NCBI RefSeq assembly: GCF_001907195.1
Contig: NZ_LVWA01000003.1
Location: 372,001-436,000, forward strand
Length of the DNA stretch: 64,000 nt
DNA from: Pontibacter flavimaris
Lineage (GTDB): Bacteria; Bacteroidota; Bacteroidia; Cytophagales; Hymenobacteraceae
Direction: 5' to 3'
Each line of letters opens with the position of its first letter. Positions within the stretch are counted from its first letter, which is position 1. Positions 25,178 to 34,096 of this stretch are shown one piece after another. The position numbers were made by a program, and so were the translations under genes. The notes below the pieces were generated by a model. The model was not told where the DNA came from. It searched no databases and worked only from the letters and a program-made list of their open reading frames with translations.

Positions 25178-25261
25178 TTATCCCAAGCCTGATCAACTTC
25201 CTCCGCCCGGTTGGAACCACGAATACAGGGGCTCGGATAATAAACCTCCGGTTTGGGATAA
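25178..25261. promoter_or_regulatory. Widely spaced inverted repeat between divergent genes
   Basis: TTATCCCAAGCC (25178-25189) and GGTTTGGGATAA (25250-25261) are inverted with one mismatch and a 60-bp spacer, midway between the barrel gene and the sensor kinase gene. It could be a pair of operator half-sites, perhaps for the LytTR regulator; this is inference. Confidence 0.3.
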
Positions 25262-25301
25262 AAATAGTGCAGGAGGTTTAACTTATTTCTAGCTTTAGAA
25301 T

Positions 25302-26315
25302 ATGAATGCGCTGCAAAGAAAGATTGGGCTGCACCTGCTGGGCTGGGCGCTCTACATCGGCTATAGTATCCTGGGCTACTTCCTCTACAACTGGCGGTAC
25401 GAGGTGCTGTTACTGACGATGTCGCAGCACGTGCTGCATGTGGTGGAGTTCTACCTGTGCTATTTCCTGGTTTTCCCGCTCTGGATGAAGTATAAACAAT
25501 GGGGAGTGCTGGCGTTGGGTATTGTGGGAGTCATGTTTACGTACATCGGCCTGCGCTATACGATAGAAGAAGTCTTCTTCCTGTCTGTTTTTGGGTTTAG
25601 TAATTACGACAGCATCACGCCTTCCTATTACTTTTTCGACAACCTGTACTGGGCTCTGCCAGGCATTTTTTTGGGGGCAGTGGTATGGGCGCTGGAGGCA
25701 ACCTTGCAGAAAGAGCGCGAAAACCGGACGCTGAAGCAGGAGAAGACGCAGGCAGAGCTGGCCTTCCTGAAAACGCAGATCAATCCGCACTTCCTGTACA
25801 ACTCGCTAAACTACCTGTATGCACTGGCTTATCCTGTTTCCGATAAACTGGGCGACGCGATCATTAAGCTCTCCGATTTGATGCGCTACATGCTGCACGA
25901 GAGCCAGGACGGTAAGGTGGAGCTGCAGAAGGAAGTGGATTACCTGCACAACTACCTCGAGATTTACCGCCTTCGCTTTGAGGATAACTTCTTCGTGAAC
26001 TTCCACATCCAGGGCCATGTGAACGGCCAGCGGGTGCCGTCGCTGGTGCTCATTCCCTTCGTGGAGAACGCTCTGAAGCATGGCGTGGTAGACGATGTCT
26101 CCGCCCCGGTAAGTATAAACTTGCTGCTGGAAAACGACAATTTATACTTTGACGTGCGCAACCGCATCAACAAAAGCCAGAAAGACCAGACCACCGGCAT
26201 CGGCCTACCCAACATCCGGCGCAGGCTGGAGTTGCTCTACCCCGGCAAGTATAACCTCGACGTGCAGGACGACGGGCAGCAGTTCCGAACGGTGCTGAAG
26301 CTGCAGGAAGTATGA
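25302..26315 (+). CDS. LytS/YehU-type sensor histidine kinase
   Basis: 337 residues. About four transmembrane segments lie in residues 1-130. A His_kinase domain follows with phospho-acceptor His163 in TQINPHFLYNSLN and an ATPase N-box VLIPFVENALKHGV and G-box TGIGLPNIRRRLELLY. It should phosphorylate the LytTR response regulator encoded 160 bp downstream. The divergent TonB-type barrel may be a target. The input signal is unknown. Confidence 0.9.
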   Translation: MNALQRKIGLHLLGWALYIGYSILGYFLYNWRYEVLLLTMSQHVLHVVEFYLCYFLVFPLWMKYKQWGVLALGIVGVMFTYIGLRYTIEEVFFLSVFGFSNYDSITPSYYFFDNLYWALPGIFLGAVVWALEATLQKERENRTLKQEKTQAELAFLKTQINPHFLYNSLNYLYALAYPVSDKLGDAIIKLSDLMRYMLHESQDGKVELQKEVDYLHNYLEIYRLRFEDNFFVNFHIQGHVNGQRVPSLVLIPFVENALKHGVVDDVSAPVSINLLLENDNLYFDVRNRINKSQKDQTTGIGLPNIRRRLELLYPGKYNLDVQDDGQQFRTVLKLQEV

Positions 26316-26418
26316 ATTGGGTTTTCAGGATGGACAGGATTTAATTGAAATCAATATTTTGCAATGATTACGATGCATGTTAATCATATCTAAAGTATAT
26401 TAATTCTGATTTAGGAGC

Positions 26419-26472
26419 ACTCCCAAACTCTCTAACTCCTAAACTCTCTAACTCAACCTAACTCCCAAACTT
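26419..26472. repeat. Short direct repeats between kinase and regulator genes
   Basis: AAACTCTCTAACTC occurs at 26425-26438 and 26441-26454, and ACTCCCAAACT occurs at 26419-26429 and 26461-26471. The block ends at the regulator's start codon region, so it would form its mRNA leader, or hold LytTR-type direct repeat sites. Either reading is inference. Confidence 0.5.
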
Positions 26473-26475
26473 AAT

Positions 26476-27231
26476 ATGATCCGCTGCATTGCCGTTGACG
26501 ACGAAGCCTACGCTGCCACTATCATTGCCGATTACATCAGCAAAGTCCCTTTTCTGGAGTTGGTCGGCCAAACCACCAGCCCCATTGAGGCCATTAACTG
26601 GGTGCAGGAGGGCAAAGTAGACCTGGTGTTCCTGGATATACAGATGCCGGAGCTGACCGGCATTCAGTTCCTGAAGATATGCGGCAGCAAGTGCAAAGTG
26701 ATTCTGACCACCGCCTACCCCGAGTATGCCCTGGAGGGCTACGAGCACGATGTGGTGGATTACCTGCTGAAGCCCATCCCCTTCGACCGTTTCTTCAAGG
26801 CGGCGCACAAGGCGCAAAGTATGCTGCGGCCAAGGCATTCCGGCCCATTACCGGCGGCCGTAGAAACACCCCAACCAGCTGCAGAGGCTGCGGCTGCACC
26901 CGCTCCGGAGTACATGTTCGTGAAGGGCGAGAGCAAGAACAAGTTCCTGAAAGTGGCCTACGGCGATATTCTGTATGTGGAAGGGCTCAAGAACTACGTG
27001 TCCCTGTACCTGCCGGGGCAGAGGCTCGTTACGTATCAGTCGCTTACAGAGCTGGCAGAGCAGTTGCCGCAGCCGCCCTTTTACCGCGTGCACCGCTCCT
27101 ACATCATCTCCATCGACAAGGTAAGTATGGTGGATGGCAACACGATCTACATAAACGACACAGCCATTCCGATTGGAGAAACGTACCGGGAGGGTTTTCT
27201 TAAGAGGATACGCGAAAAGTACGCGCTGTAG
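26476..27231 (+). CDS. LytTR-family response regulator
   Basis: 251 residues. The receiver domain spans 1-120, with acidic pocket VDDEA, phospho-acceptor Asp54 (VFLDIQMPEL) and Lys in LLKPIPF. An Ala/Pro linker follows (about 122-145). The LytTR DNA-binding domain spans 150-250 (GDILYVEGLKNYVSLYL, FYRVHRSYIISIDKV). It pairs with the upstream LytS-type kinase. Confidence 0.92.
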   Translation: MIRCIAVDDEAYAATIIADYISKVPFLELVGQTTSPIEAINWVQEGKVDLVFLDIQMPELTGIQFLKICGSKCKVILTTAYPEYALEGYEHDVVDYLLKPIPFDRFFKAAHKAQSMLRPRHSGPLPAAVETPQPAAEAAAAPAPEYMFVKGESKNKFLKVAYGDILYVEGLKNYVSLYLPGQRLVTYQSLTELAEQLPQPPFYRVHRSYIISIDKVSMVDGNTIYINDTAIPIGETYREGFLKRIREKYAL

Positions 27232-27423
27232 CATTACATGGCCTTATCCTTCCAGCCAAAAAACGCCAGGTCCTCCCGAAGTCATACGCGCACTCCTCTG
27301 TTTCCTCCGTGCCCAGCGCAAACGGCTAGCTGGACAGCCTTCGGTGCGGGCGCAGTAGCCGCTACACAAGCTTATTTTATACTTCAGCGACGGATTAAAA
27401 CGTCTGGAGAACGAGAATTGCCG

Positions 27424-27431
27424 TACCTTTG
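27424..27431 (+). promoter_or_regulatory. -7 box (TACCTTTG) of dbpA
   Basis: Exact TAnnTTTG match 21 bp before ATG 27453. It overlaps the longer frame that would start with TTG at 27429, so it supports the ATG. Confidence 0.45.
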
Positions 27432-27452
27432 CCGCTTACGTACAAGCATACC

Positions 27453-28829
27453 ATGGCTACTTTTGAGCAACTGAAACTGAACGACGCCCTGCTGAAGGGG
27501 CTGCAGGAACTGCAGTATACTTCGCCCACTCCCATCCAGGAGCAGGCCATCCCCATGCTGCTGCAGGGGCTCGATGTGGCCGGGCAGGCCGAGACGGGCA
27601 GCGGGAAAACAGCGGCGTTCGGTTTGCCGGTGCTGCAAAGTATAAACCCGGAACTGCAGCAGGTGCAGGCGTTGGTGGTGGTGCCCACCCGCGAGCTGGC
27701 CGTGCAGGTACGCCAGGAGCTGAAGCAGTACGCCCGCTTTATTCCTAACCTCAAGATCAGCGCCTTTTACGGGGGCCATTCCTTTAAGCAGGAGGAAGAC
27801 TCGCTGGCGCACCCGCCACAGGTACTGGTGGGCACACCCGGCCGCCTGACCGACCACCTCAGCCGCAGAACCTTAGATTTAAGCAAGGCCAGTAAAGTAG
27901 TTTTGGATGAGGCGGATAAACTGCTGGAGATGGGCTTTGAGGAAGAGCTGGATAAACTGCTGAAAGCCCTGCCTCGCCAGCGCCAGACCATCCTTTTCTC
28001 CGCCACCATGGAGGAAAACGTGAAGGAACTGATCGCCAATTCGCTACAGGAGCCCAGGTTTGTACAGGCCACCGCCACGGCCGTTCCCGATCGCATTCTA
28101 TACTATGGGCTGAAGGTACAGGACGAGCAAAAGCCGGCGGCGCTGCTGCAACTGCTGCAAAGTATAAACTCCGCCGGAACGGTGGTGTTCGTGAATGCGC
28201 GCCTTTCCACCGAGGAGGTGGCGCAGCACCTGCAGGGGTATGGCTTCTCGGCACGCGCCCTACACGGAAAGCTGGAGCAGCGCGAGCGCGACAAGACCAT
28301 GACGCTCTTCCGCAACGGCACCACCGCCATCCTTGTCGCTACCGACCTGGCCGCCCGCGGCCTGGACATGGACGTGGTGCAGCAGATCATTCACATCGAG
28401 TTGCCCCAGCACCAGGATGCCTACCTGCACCGCAGCGGCCGCACAGGCAGGGCCGGGAAGTCGGGTACGGTGTATTCACTGCTGAGCGCGCGTGAGGTGC
28501 AGAAACTGGAGCAGTGGCCGGAGGTGCAGGTAAACGAGTGGCTGGACTTAAATAAATTATCTAATGCTAAAGCCCCCGCTCCTACCGAAACGTCCTCACT
28601 TACCACCCTGCACATCAGCGGCGGCCGAAAAGACAAACTGAGCCCCCGCGACATTGTGGGCGCATTGATTGCAGAAGTGGGCTTGAAAGCCGCCGAGATC
28701 GGCAAGATTGAGATACAGGATTACCACAGTTTCGTAGCCGTTCCCGACACCGCCGCCAAGGTCGCCGTACAGAAGCTCAACGAAGCCCGGATCAAAGGGA
28801 AAAAGTATAAAGTGAGTTTTGTGAGGTAA
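27453..28829 (+). CDS. dbpA: ATP-dependent RNA helicase DbpA
   Basis: 458 residues from ATG 27453, the usual DbpA length. DEAD-box motifs in order: Q-motif (TPIQEQAIP), Walker A (AETGSGKTAAFG), PTRELA, DEAD in VVLDEADKLLEMGF, SAT (FSATMEEN), and HRSGRTGRAGKSG. The C-terminal ~75 residues (LHISGGRKDKLSPRDIVGAL, YHSFVAVPD) are the DbpA RNA-binding domain, which recognises a 23S rRNA hairpin during 50S assembly. It has its own promoter box. Confidence 0.93.
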   Translation: MATFEQLKLNDALLKGLQELQYTSPTPIQEQAIPMLLQGLDVAGQAETGSGKTAAFGLPVLQSINPELQQVQALVVVPTRELAVQVRQELKQYARFIPNLKISAFYGGHSFKQEEDSLAHPPQVLVGTPGRLTDHLSRRTLDLSKASKVVLDEADKLLEMGFEEELDKLLKALPRQRQTILFSATMEENVKELIANSLQEPRFVQATATAVPDRILYYGLKVQDEQKPAALLQLLQSINSAGTVVFVNARLSTEEVAQHLQGYGFSARALHGKLEQRERDKTMTLFRNGTTAILVATDLAARGLDMDVVQQIIHIELPQHQDAYLHRSGRTGRAGKSGTVYSLLSAREVQKLEQWPEVQVNEWLDLNKLSNAKAPAPTETSSLTTLHISGGRKDKLSPRDIVGALIAEVGLKAAEIGKIEIQDYHSFVAVPDTAAKVAVQKLNEARIKGKKYKVSFVR

Positions 28830-28919
28830 CAACCGCTGTCCTGATCTTCGACCTCGCCAAAAGCTAATTTCATTAGCAAAATCATTTGCTTCAATACTAA
28901 AATATTTTACCTTTACCCT

Positions 28920-30251
28920 ATGGAGATCATCGTAGGTATAGCAGCATTTTTGGCAGGGTTGGTGGTGGCGTTCCTGGCACTGAAGGGAAAAATGAACGCG
29001 CTGCAACTAACGGCTAACCAGGCCGCCGTGGCGCAGGGCGTGCTGGAGGGGCAGGCAAAGCAAAAAGCCGCGGAACACGAGCAGCTAAAGGCGCAACTAC
29101 GCGAGGCCCAGTCCGAGACGCTGGACCTGACCAACGCCCTCACCAAGACCGAGACAGACTACGAGCACCTCAAAATCAGGCTGCAGGAACAGGGCCGTGA
29201 GTTGGAGCAGCTGCGCGAGAAATTCCTGCAGCAGTTCCAGAGCATCTCCAACCAGGTGCTGATGACCAATGCCGAGCACTTCAACAAAGCCTCATCCGAG
29301 AATCTGGAGCGCATTCTCTCTCCTCTTAAGGAGCGCATCAAGGAGTTTGAAGTAAAGGTGGAGCAGACCTACGAGAAAACGCTAAAAGACAGCATCTCCC
29401 TGAAAGAGCAGATCACGCAGCTGGCCTCTCTGAATCAGCAGATGAGCCAGGACGCCGTAAACCTGACAAGGGCCCTGAAAGGCGAAAGCAAAACACAGGG
29501 CAATTGGGGCGAGTACCTGCTAGAGAGTCTGCTGGAGAAATCCGGCTTGCGCAAAGGGGTGCACTATGAGCGGGAGGAAGTGCGGCAGAACGACGAAAAA
29601 CAAGTATACCGCCCCGACGTAATCGTGCGGTTGCCGGAGGGCAAGCACCTGATCATTGACTCCAAGATGTCGCTGGTGGCGTATGAGGCCTTCTGCAGCT
29701 GCGAGGACGACCATCAGCAGGAAGTATACCTGCGGGGCCACATCAACTCGGTGCGCACCCACTTCTCCGACCTGGGCCGTAAGAGCTACCACCGCCTCAA
29801 CGGCATCAACTCCCCGGATTTTGTGCTGATGTACATCCCCATAGAGCCCGCCTTTAACCTGGCCGTGCAGCACGACCACGACCTGTTTACTGATGCCTTC
29901 GACAAGAACATTGTGCTGGTAACCACTTCCACCTTACTAGCCACGCTCCGCACCGTGGCGGGTGTGTGGCGCCAGGAAGACCAGAAGCGCAACGTGCTCC
30001 GGATTGCCGAGGAAAGCGGGAAGCTGTATGATAAGTTCGTGGGGTTTGTGGACGACCTGAAAACCGTAGGGAAGCACCTGGAGAACAGCCAAAGTTCCTA
30101 TAACGCTGCCATGAACAAACTCACCGAAGGCCGGGGAAACCTCATCCGCCGCGTGGAGATCCTGCGCGAACTCGGTGCCAAAACCAGCAAGACCCTGGAC
30201 GAGCACCTGCTGCAGGAGGCGCAGCTGACCGAGGAGACGGAGCAGGAGTAA
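28920..30251 (+). CDS. rmuC: DNA recombination protein RmuC homologue
   Basis: 443 residues. An N-terminal membrane segment (IIVGIAAFLAGLVVAFLAL) is followed by a coiled coil up to about residue 190 and the RmuC nuclease-fold domain (GNWGEYLLESLLEKSGL, YRPDVIVRLPEGKHLIIDSKMSL). RmuC limits recombination between inverted repeats in E. coli, fitting a genome with many palindromic repeats, though that link is only suggestive. It follows dbpA by 90 bp without an intervening terminator and ends before a strong terminator. Confidence 0.92.
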   Translation: MEIIVGIAAFLAGLVVAFLALKGKMNALQLTANQAAVAQGVLEGQAKQKAAEHEQLKAQLREAQSETLDLTNALTKTETDYEHLKIRLQEQGRELEQLREKFLQQFQSISNQVLMTNAEHFNKASSENLERILSPLKERIKEFEVKVEQTYEKTLKDSISLKEQITQLASLNQQMSQDAVNLTRALKGESKTQGNWGEYLLESLLEKSGLRKGVHYEREEVRQNDEKQVYRPDVIVRLPEGKHLIIDSKMSLVAYEAFCSCEDDHQQEVYLRGHINSVRTHFSDLGRKSYHRLNGINSPDFVLMYIPIEPAFNLAVQHDHDLFTDAFDKNIVLVTTSTLLATLRTVAGVWRQEDQKRNVLRIAEESGKLYDKFVGFVDDLKTVGKHLENSQSSYNAAMNKLTEGRGNLIRRVEILRELGAKTSKTLDEHLLQEAQLTEETEQE

Positions 30252-30282
30252 GCTATACTTATAATAAGCTATACTTGTAAAT

Positions 30283-30316
30283 AAAAAAGAGGCACTTTAG
30301 CAGTGCCTCTTTTTTA
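30283..30316. terminator. Bidirectional terminator between rmuC and a convergent lipoprotein gene
   Basis: A perfect 14-bp stem (AAAAAAGAGGCACT with AGTGCCTCTTTTTT) with a five-base loop. The A and T runs at the ends serve both strands. Two TATACTT copies lie between the rmuC stop and the hairpin. Confidence 0.9.
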
Positions 30317-30345
30317 TTTATGCTAGCAAATTTAGTGGAGTAAGA

Positions 30346-31239
30346 TTATTCACATTTCCCAACTGTTACGGTCTGTGTTACCGCAAACGGAGTTGAAGCC
30401 ATACCAGCGTTACCTTTCACTGTACCTGTTACCGTTACAGTATAAGCACCCGCCGGTAAACTATAGTCCAGTTGATCAAGTTTAGCGACAGAAGCATTAC
30501 CACAGGCAGAGGTGCTGCTGAAGGCATTCTGGGCAATGATCTCTCCCATGGTCATGTCTGTTAACAAAGCATCGGTAGCACGACCAAATGTACCTGCATT
30601 CGCGGAGTAAAGCACATCAGCCAGACAGTTGTTAGCTTCATCGCCTACTTCTACGGCAAAAGCAGGGTCAATAATATCCTCCTGTCCTGTAACCATCACT
30701 TTTAGGTCGCTGATGCGTGGGTTACCTTCGTCATCAAGTAAGGTAAAGGAGTACTTGGCTCTGCCCTTGTTTACTACTACTGATTGGCCAGCGATGGTTA
30801 TGTCTACTGTTACATCAGAATTAGTAGCGCCATCACCTGTAGAAGTGAGTGTCCAGGCCGTTTTTGGAACAACAGGGACAGTTGTAATGGGTACTACAAC
30901 GTTATTTTTCCCAAAACTTTTTGCCTCCAGCACACCACCATTCAAAAAAGTGCATTTCTGTGACTGAGCAGTAGCATTTCTGCTTTGCGCTGTACCACCA
31001 GTAAAGTAAGCTGCGGCTGAAACATTGTCAAACTTCCAAGAGCCCTCTGCATCAATAGCCGGTGCATTAACATTGATGTCTACCATGATAGACTGAGCTG
31101 TTTCAGCAGCTGCCTTGGCTGCACTAGTTGAACTGCTCATCAGGTCTGTACTATCCATCTCTTTCTCGCAACCTGCCAGCATGAAAGTAGAGGCCATTAA
31201 GGCCGAAATTAAAACCGAATTACTGAGTAACTTTTTCAT
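30346..31239 (-). CDS. Lipoprotein of unknown function
   Basis: 297 residues. The lipoprotein signal ends FMLAGC (Cys24). A Ser/Thr/Ala-rich linker is followed by beta-rich sequence. Two Cys (around 95 and 205) plus a Cys at the penultimate position could form disulfides. The last ~60 residues (YSLPAGAYTVTVTGTVKGN...) look like an Ig-like strand pattern. The gene is less GC-rich than its neighbours. No enzyme motif is visible. It stands alone and converges on rmuC. Confidence 0.65.
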   Translation of the reverse strand: MKKLLSNSVLISALMASTFMLAGCEKEMDSTDLMSSSTSAAKAAAETAQSIMVDINVNAPAIDAEGSWKFDNVSAAAYFTGGTAQSRNATAQSQKCTFLNGGVLEAKSFGKNNVVVPITTVPVVPKTAWTLTSTGDGATNSDVTVDITIAGQSVVVNKGRAKYSFTLLDDEGNPRISDLKVMVTGQEDIIDPAFAVEVGDEANNCLADVLYSANAGTFGRATDALLTDMTMGEIIAQNAFSSTSACGNASVAKLDQLDYSLPAGAYTVTVTGTVKGNAGMASTPFAVTQTVTVGKCE

Positions 31240-31676
31240 ATAGTTTATAAAGGGTTAGGTTATACTTTCTTAAAAAGGGAAACGCAGCCATAAACCAGAA
31301 AGCTAGCGCGGCCCCTGGTAAAGAAACTGCTTTCCGTTTATCGCTCTTTATACTTTAGGCATCAAAGCATCCGCAAACAAACGCATTGGCGTACAGCTGT
31401 TTATACCTATAAGCTTTATAAGCTTTAAATAAAAAGTACTCAGGAAAAATTTGTCGTAAAGAATGAAAGGGAAGACGATTCTGCTTATAAATCCATATCC
31501 GAACGTAGAATCAAACAAATATACGCAAGACTTATAATATAGATTCATTTATATATAAAATTATTTACAAATATTTAAAGTGTTTGAGGTATGCTATTTT
31601 GCCCTCAGTGCTTATATTTAATGATTGCATCTCTTCCAAACTGATGCATTCACCTTAACTCAACCCTTACTAACCC
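31240..31676. other. AT-rich intergenic region
   Basis: About 440 bp between divergent lipoprotein genes, expected to contain both promoters. It shows TATACTT copies near 31260 and 31345, a short direct repeat (ATAAGCTTTATAAGCTTTA near 31410) and strong A/T tracts at 31540-31580. No credible gene and no exact TAnnTTTG box was found. Confidence 0.5.
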
Positions 31677-33506
31677 ATGAAAAAACTACTCTTTACCGGC
31701 CTCACCGCTGCCGTGCTCCTCTCCGCCTGCTCCAGCCAGAAAACAGAGACGGCAGGCACCTCGCAGGCTGTTGAAATGACGCAAGTGCAGCAGGAGGCGC
31801 AGGCCTTTCTGGATGACTACTCCAAAACCTACCAGGGACTTTATACCCGGTCGGCAGAGGCAGAGTGGGCATCCAACACCAAAATAGTGGAGGGCGATAC
31901 CACCAATGCCGCCGCCACGCGCCGCGCCAATGAGGCTTTCGCCGCCTTTACCGGCAGCGCCGAGAACATAGAAATGGCCCGCACCATGCTGGAAAAAAAA
32001 GACCAGCTGACGCCGCTGCAGGTAAAACAGTTCGAAGCCATACTTTACGCCGGTGCCAACAACCCGCAGATCATCCCGGATGTGGTGAAGGCGCGCATCA
32101 AAGCGGAGACGGAGCAGACTGAGAAACTATACGGCTTCGACTACCGCATCTATGAGAAATCCGTCAGCACCAACGACATCGACAACGTCCTGAAAACGGA
32201 GACGGATGTAAAGAAGCGCCTGGATGCCTGGAACGCCAGCAAGGCAGTTGGGCCTAACCTGAAGGAGGGCCTCCTGAACCTGCGCCAGCTACGCAACAAA
32301 ACCGTGCAGAGCCTCGGCTACGACGACTACTTTACCTACCAGGCCTCCGACTACGACATGTCCCGCGAGGAGATGATGGACCTGATGCGGCAGATAAATG
32401 AGGAGTTGCGCCCGCTGTACCGCGAGCTGCACACCTATGCCCGCTACGAGCTGGCGAAGAAGTATGGCGTGAAGGAAGTGCCGGATTACCTGCCGGCTCA
32501 CTGGGTGCCCAACCGCTGGGGCCAGGACTGGAGCGCTATGGTAGAGGTGGAAGGCATTGACCTGGACGCAGCCCTGAAACCGAAAGGTGCCGAGTGGCAG
32601 GTAAAACAGGCGGAGCGTTTCTATACCAGCATGGGTTTCCCGGAGCTGCCCCAGACCTTCTATACTAAGTCCAGCCTGTACCCGCTGCCGCCAAACGCTG
32701 GCTATAAAAAGAACAACCACGCCTCGGCCTGGCACATGGACCTGAACCAGGACGTGCGCTGCCTGATGAGCGTGGAGCCGAACGCCGAGTGGTATGAAAC
32801 AACCCATCATGAGCTGGGCCATATTTACTACTACATGACCTATACAAATCCGGATGTGCCGCTGCTGCTGCGCGGTGGTGCTAACCGGGCCTACCACGAG
32901 GCAGTAGGCTCATTGTTAGGGCTGGCTGCCATGCAAAAACCTTTTCTGGCGGAGCTGAACCTGATAGAGGAAAACGTGCAGACGGACGAGGTGCAGACGC
33001 TGCTGAAAGAGGCGCTGAACTATGTGGTGTTCATCCCTTTCTCCTCCGGGGTGATGAGCGAGTGGGAACATGATTTCTATGCCAAGAACCTGCCTGCCGA
33101 CCAGTTGAACAAGCGCTGGTGGGAACTGAAAAAGCAGTACCAGGGCATTGTGCCGCCGGCTGATCGTGGCGAGAACTACCTGGACGCTGCCACCAAAACG
33201 CACATCAACGACGATGCGGCGCAGTATTACGACTATGCCATGAGCTATGTGATCTTGTTCCAGCTGCACGACCACATCGCTAAGAACATCCTGAAGCAGG
33301 ACCCGCACGCTACCAACTACTACGGCAGCAAAGAGGTGGGCAACTTCCTCCGCGACATCATGTACCCGGGTGCCTCTGCCGACTGGCGCCAGATGCTGAA
33401 GGAGAAAACCGGCGAAGAGCTGAGCGCCCGCGCCATGGTGGATTACTTCCAGCCGCTGATGGATTACCTGAAAGAGCAGAACAAGGGAAGAAAGTATACT
33501 TTGTAG
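31677..33506 (+). CDS. M2-family (angiotensin-converting-enzyme-like) peptidyl-dipeptidase, lipoprotein
   Basis: 609 residues. The lipoprotein signal ends VLLSAC (Cys18). The zinc motif HHELGH stands in ETTHHELGHIYYY, and the downstream Glu ligand is in RAYHEAVGSLLGLAAM. Helical blocks cover the whole length, as in M2 peptidases, and the size matches single-domain bacterial ACE homologues. It should remove C-terminal dipeptides from peptides in the periplasm or at the surface; natural substrates are unknown. It is monocistronic with a terminator. The stop region contains the perfect palindrome AAGTATACTT. Confidence 0.92.
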   Translation: MKKLLFTGLTAAVLLSACSSQKTETAGTSQAVEMTQVQQEAQAFLDDYSKTYQGLYTRSAEAEWASNTKIVEGDTTNAAATRRANEAFAAFTGSAENIEMARTMLEKKDQLTPLQVKQFEAILYAGANNPQIIPDVVKARIKAETEQTEKLYGFDYRIYEKSVSTNDIDNVLKTETDVKKRLDAWNASKAVGPNLKEGLLNLRQLRNKTVQSLGYDDYFTYQASDYDMSREEMMDLMRQINEELRPLYRELHTYARYELAKKYGVKEVPDYLPAHWVPNRWGQDWSAMVEVEGIDLDAALKPKGAEWQVKQAERFYTSMGFPELPQTFYTKSSLYPLPPNAGYKKNNHASAWHMDLNQDVRCLMSVEPNAEWYETTHHELGHIYYYMTYTNPDVPLLLRGGANRAYHEAVGSLLGLAAMQKPFLAELNLIEENVQTDEVQTLLKEALNYVVFIPFSSGVMSEWEHDFYAKNLPADQLNKRWWELKKQYQGIVPPADRGENYLDAATKTHINDDAAQYYDYAMSYVILFQLHDHIAKNILKQDPHATNYYGSKEVGNFLRDIMYPGASADWRQMLKEKTGEELSARAMVDYFQPLMDYLKEQNKGRKYTL

Positions 33507-33535
33507 GTAGGGCCTGAATCTATATTTTAAACACA

Positions 33536-33569
33536 AAAGCCGCAGCAGGAGCTCCTGTTGCGGCTTTTA
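33536..33569. terminator. Bidirectional hairpin terminator after the M2 peptidase
   Basis: AAAAGCCGCAGCAGGAG pairs with CTCCTGTTGCGGCTTTT (17 bp, one mismatch) with almost no loop. It separates the peptidase from the convergent gene ending at 33613. Confidence 0.85.
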
Positions 33570-33612
33570 CCTTTGAGACAAAGTCGAGGCAAAACTGTGA
33601 CGTAGTTAAAGT

Positions 33613-34020
33613 TTAGCTGTGATCAGATTCAGCACCTTCTTCAACAGTTTCTACTACTTCCACAGTTTTATTTGTATAGTACAGTATTGCAACTCCGACT
33701 AAAATAGTTGCCCCCGTTGTTATGTAGTACTGTAAATCTGCACTCGTAAAACTCTCAGCAAGGTTTCTGAGCAATCGTCCTAGAAACTGCAACCCTGGAC
33801 CAGCTATCAAAAATATGATAGCCCATATCTTTATTCCATTTTTTGCGAACTCATGCTTCTTAAGTATCAGTGCAAGTAGGGATACTTGTATCGCTATTGG
33901 TAAAAGTCCAGCAAGCCTGGAGTAAGCAAATGTTAAGTACAAATTCCAAATCAATAGCAAGCTAAGAATCAAGATAATTACCCAATAAAAGAGTGTGTTA
34001 GTAAAATAAGATCTATTCAT
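33613..34020 (-). CDS. Small four-helix membrane protein, unknown
   Basis: 135 residues with four hydrophobic segments (FYWVIILILSLLLIWNLYL, LAGLLPIAIQVSLLALIL, IWAIIFLIAGPGLQFLG, YYITTGATILVGVAILYY) and an acidic tail. I do not recognise the family. Its base composition is clearly more AT-rich than the surrounding genes, as is the next gene on the same strand, so the pair may be recently acquired or weakly constrained. Confidence 0.6.
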   Translation of the reverse strand: MNRSYFTNTLFYWVIILILSLLLIWNLYLTFAYSRLAGLLPIAIQVSLLALILKKHEFAKNGIKIWAIIFLIAGPGLQFLGRLLRNLAESFTSADLQYYITTGATILVGVAILYYTNKTVEVVETVEEGAESDHS

Positions 34021-34096
34021 TTATTATTTAAGTTAAGCGGATTAGTGTAGACGATGTGCAAGGCGTAGCCGCATGAAGTATACACGTGATTGGCTC

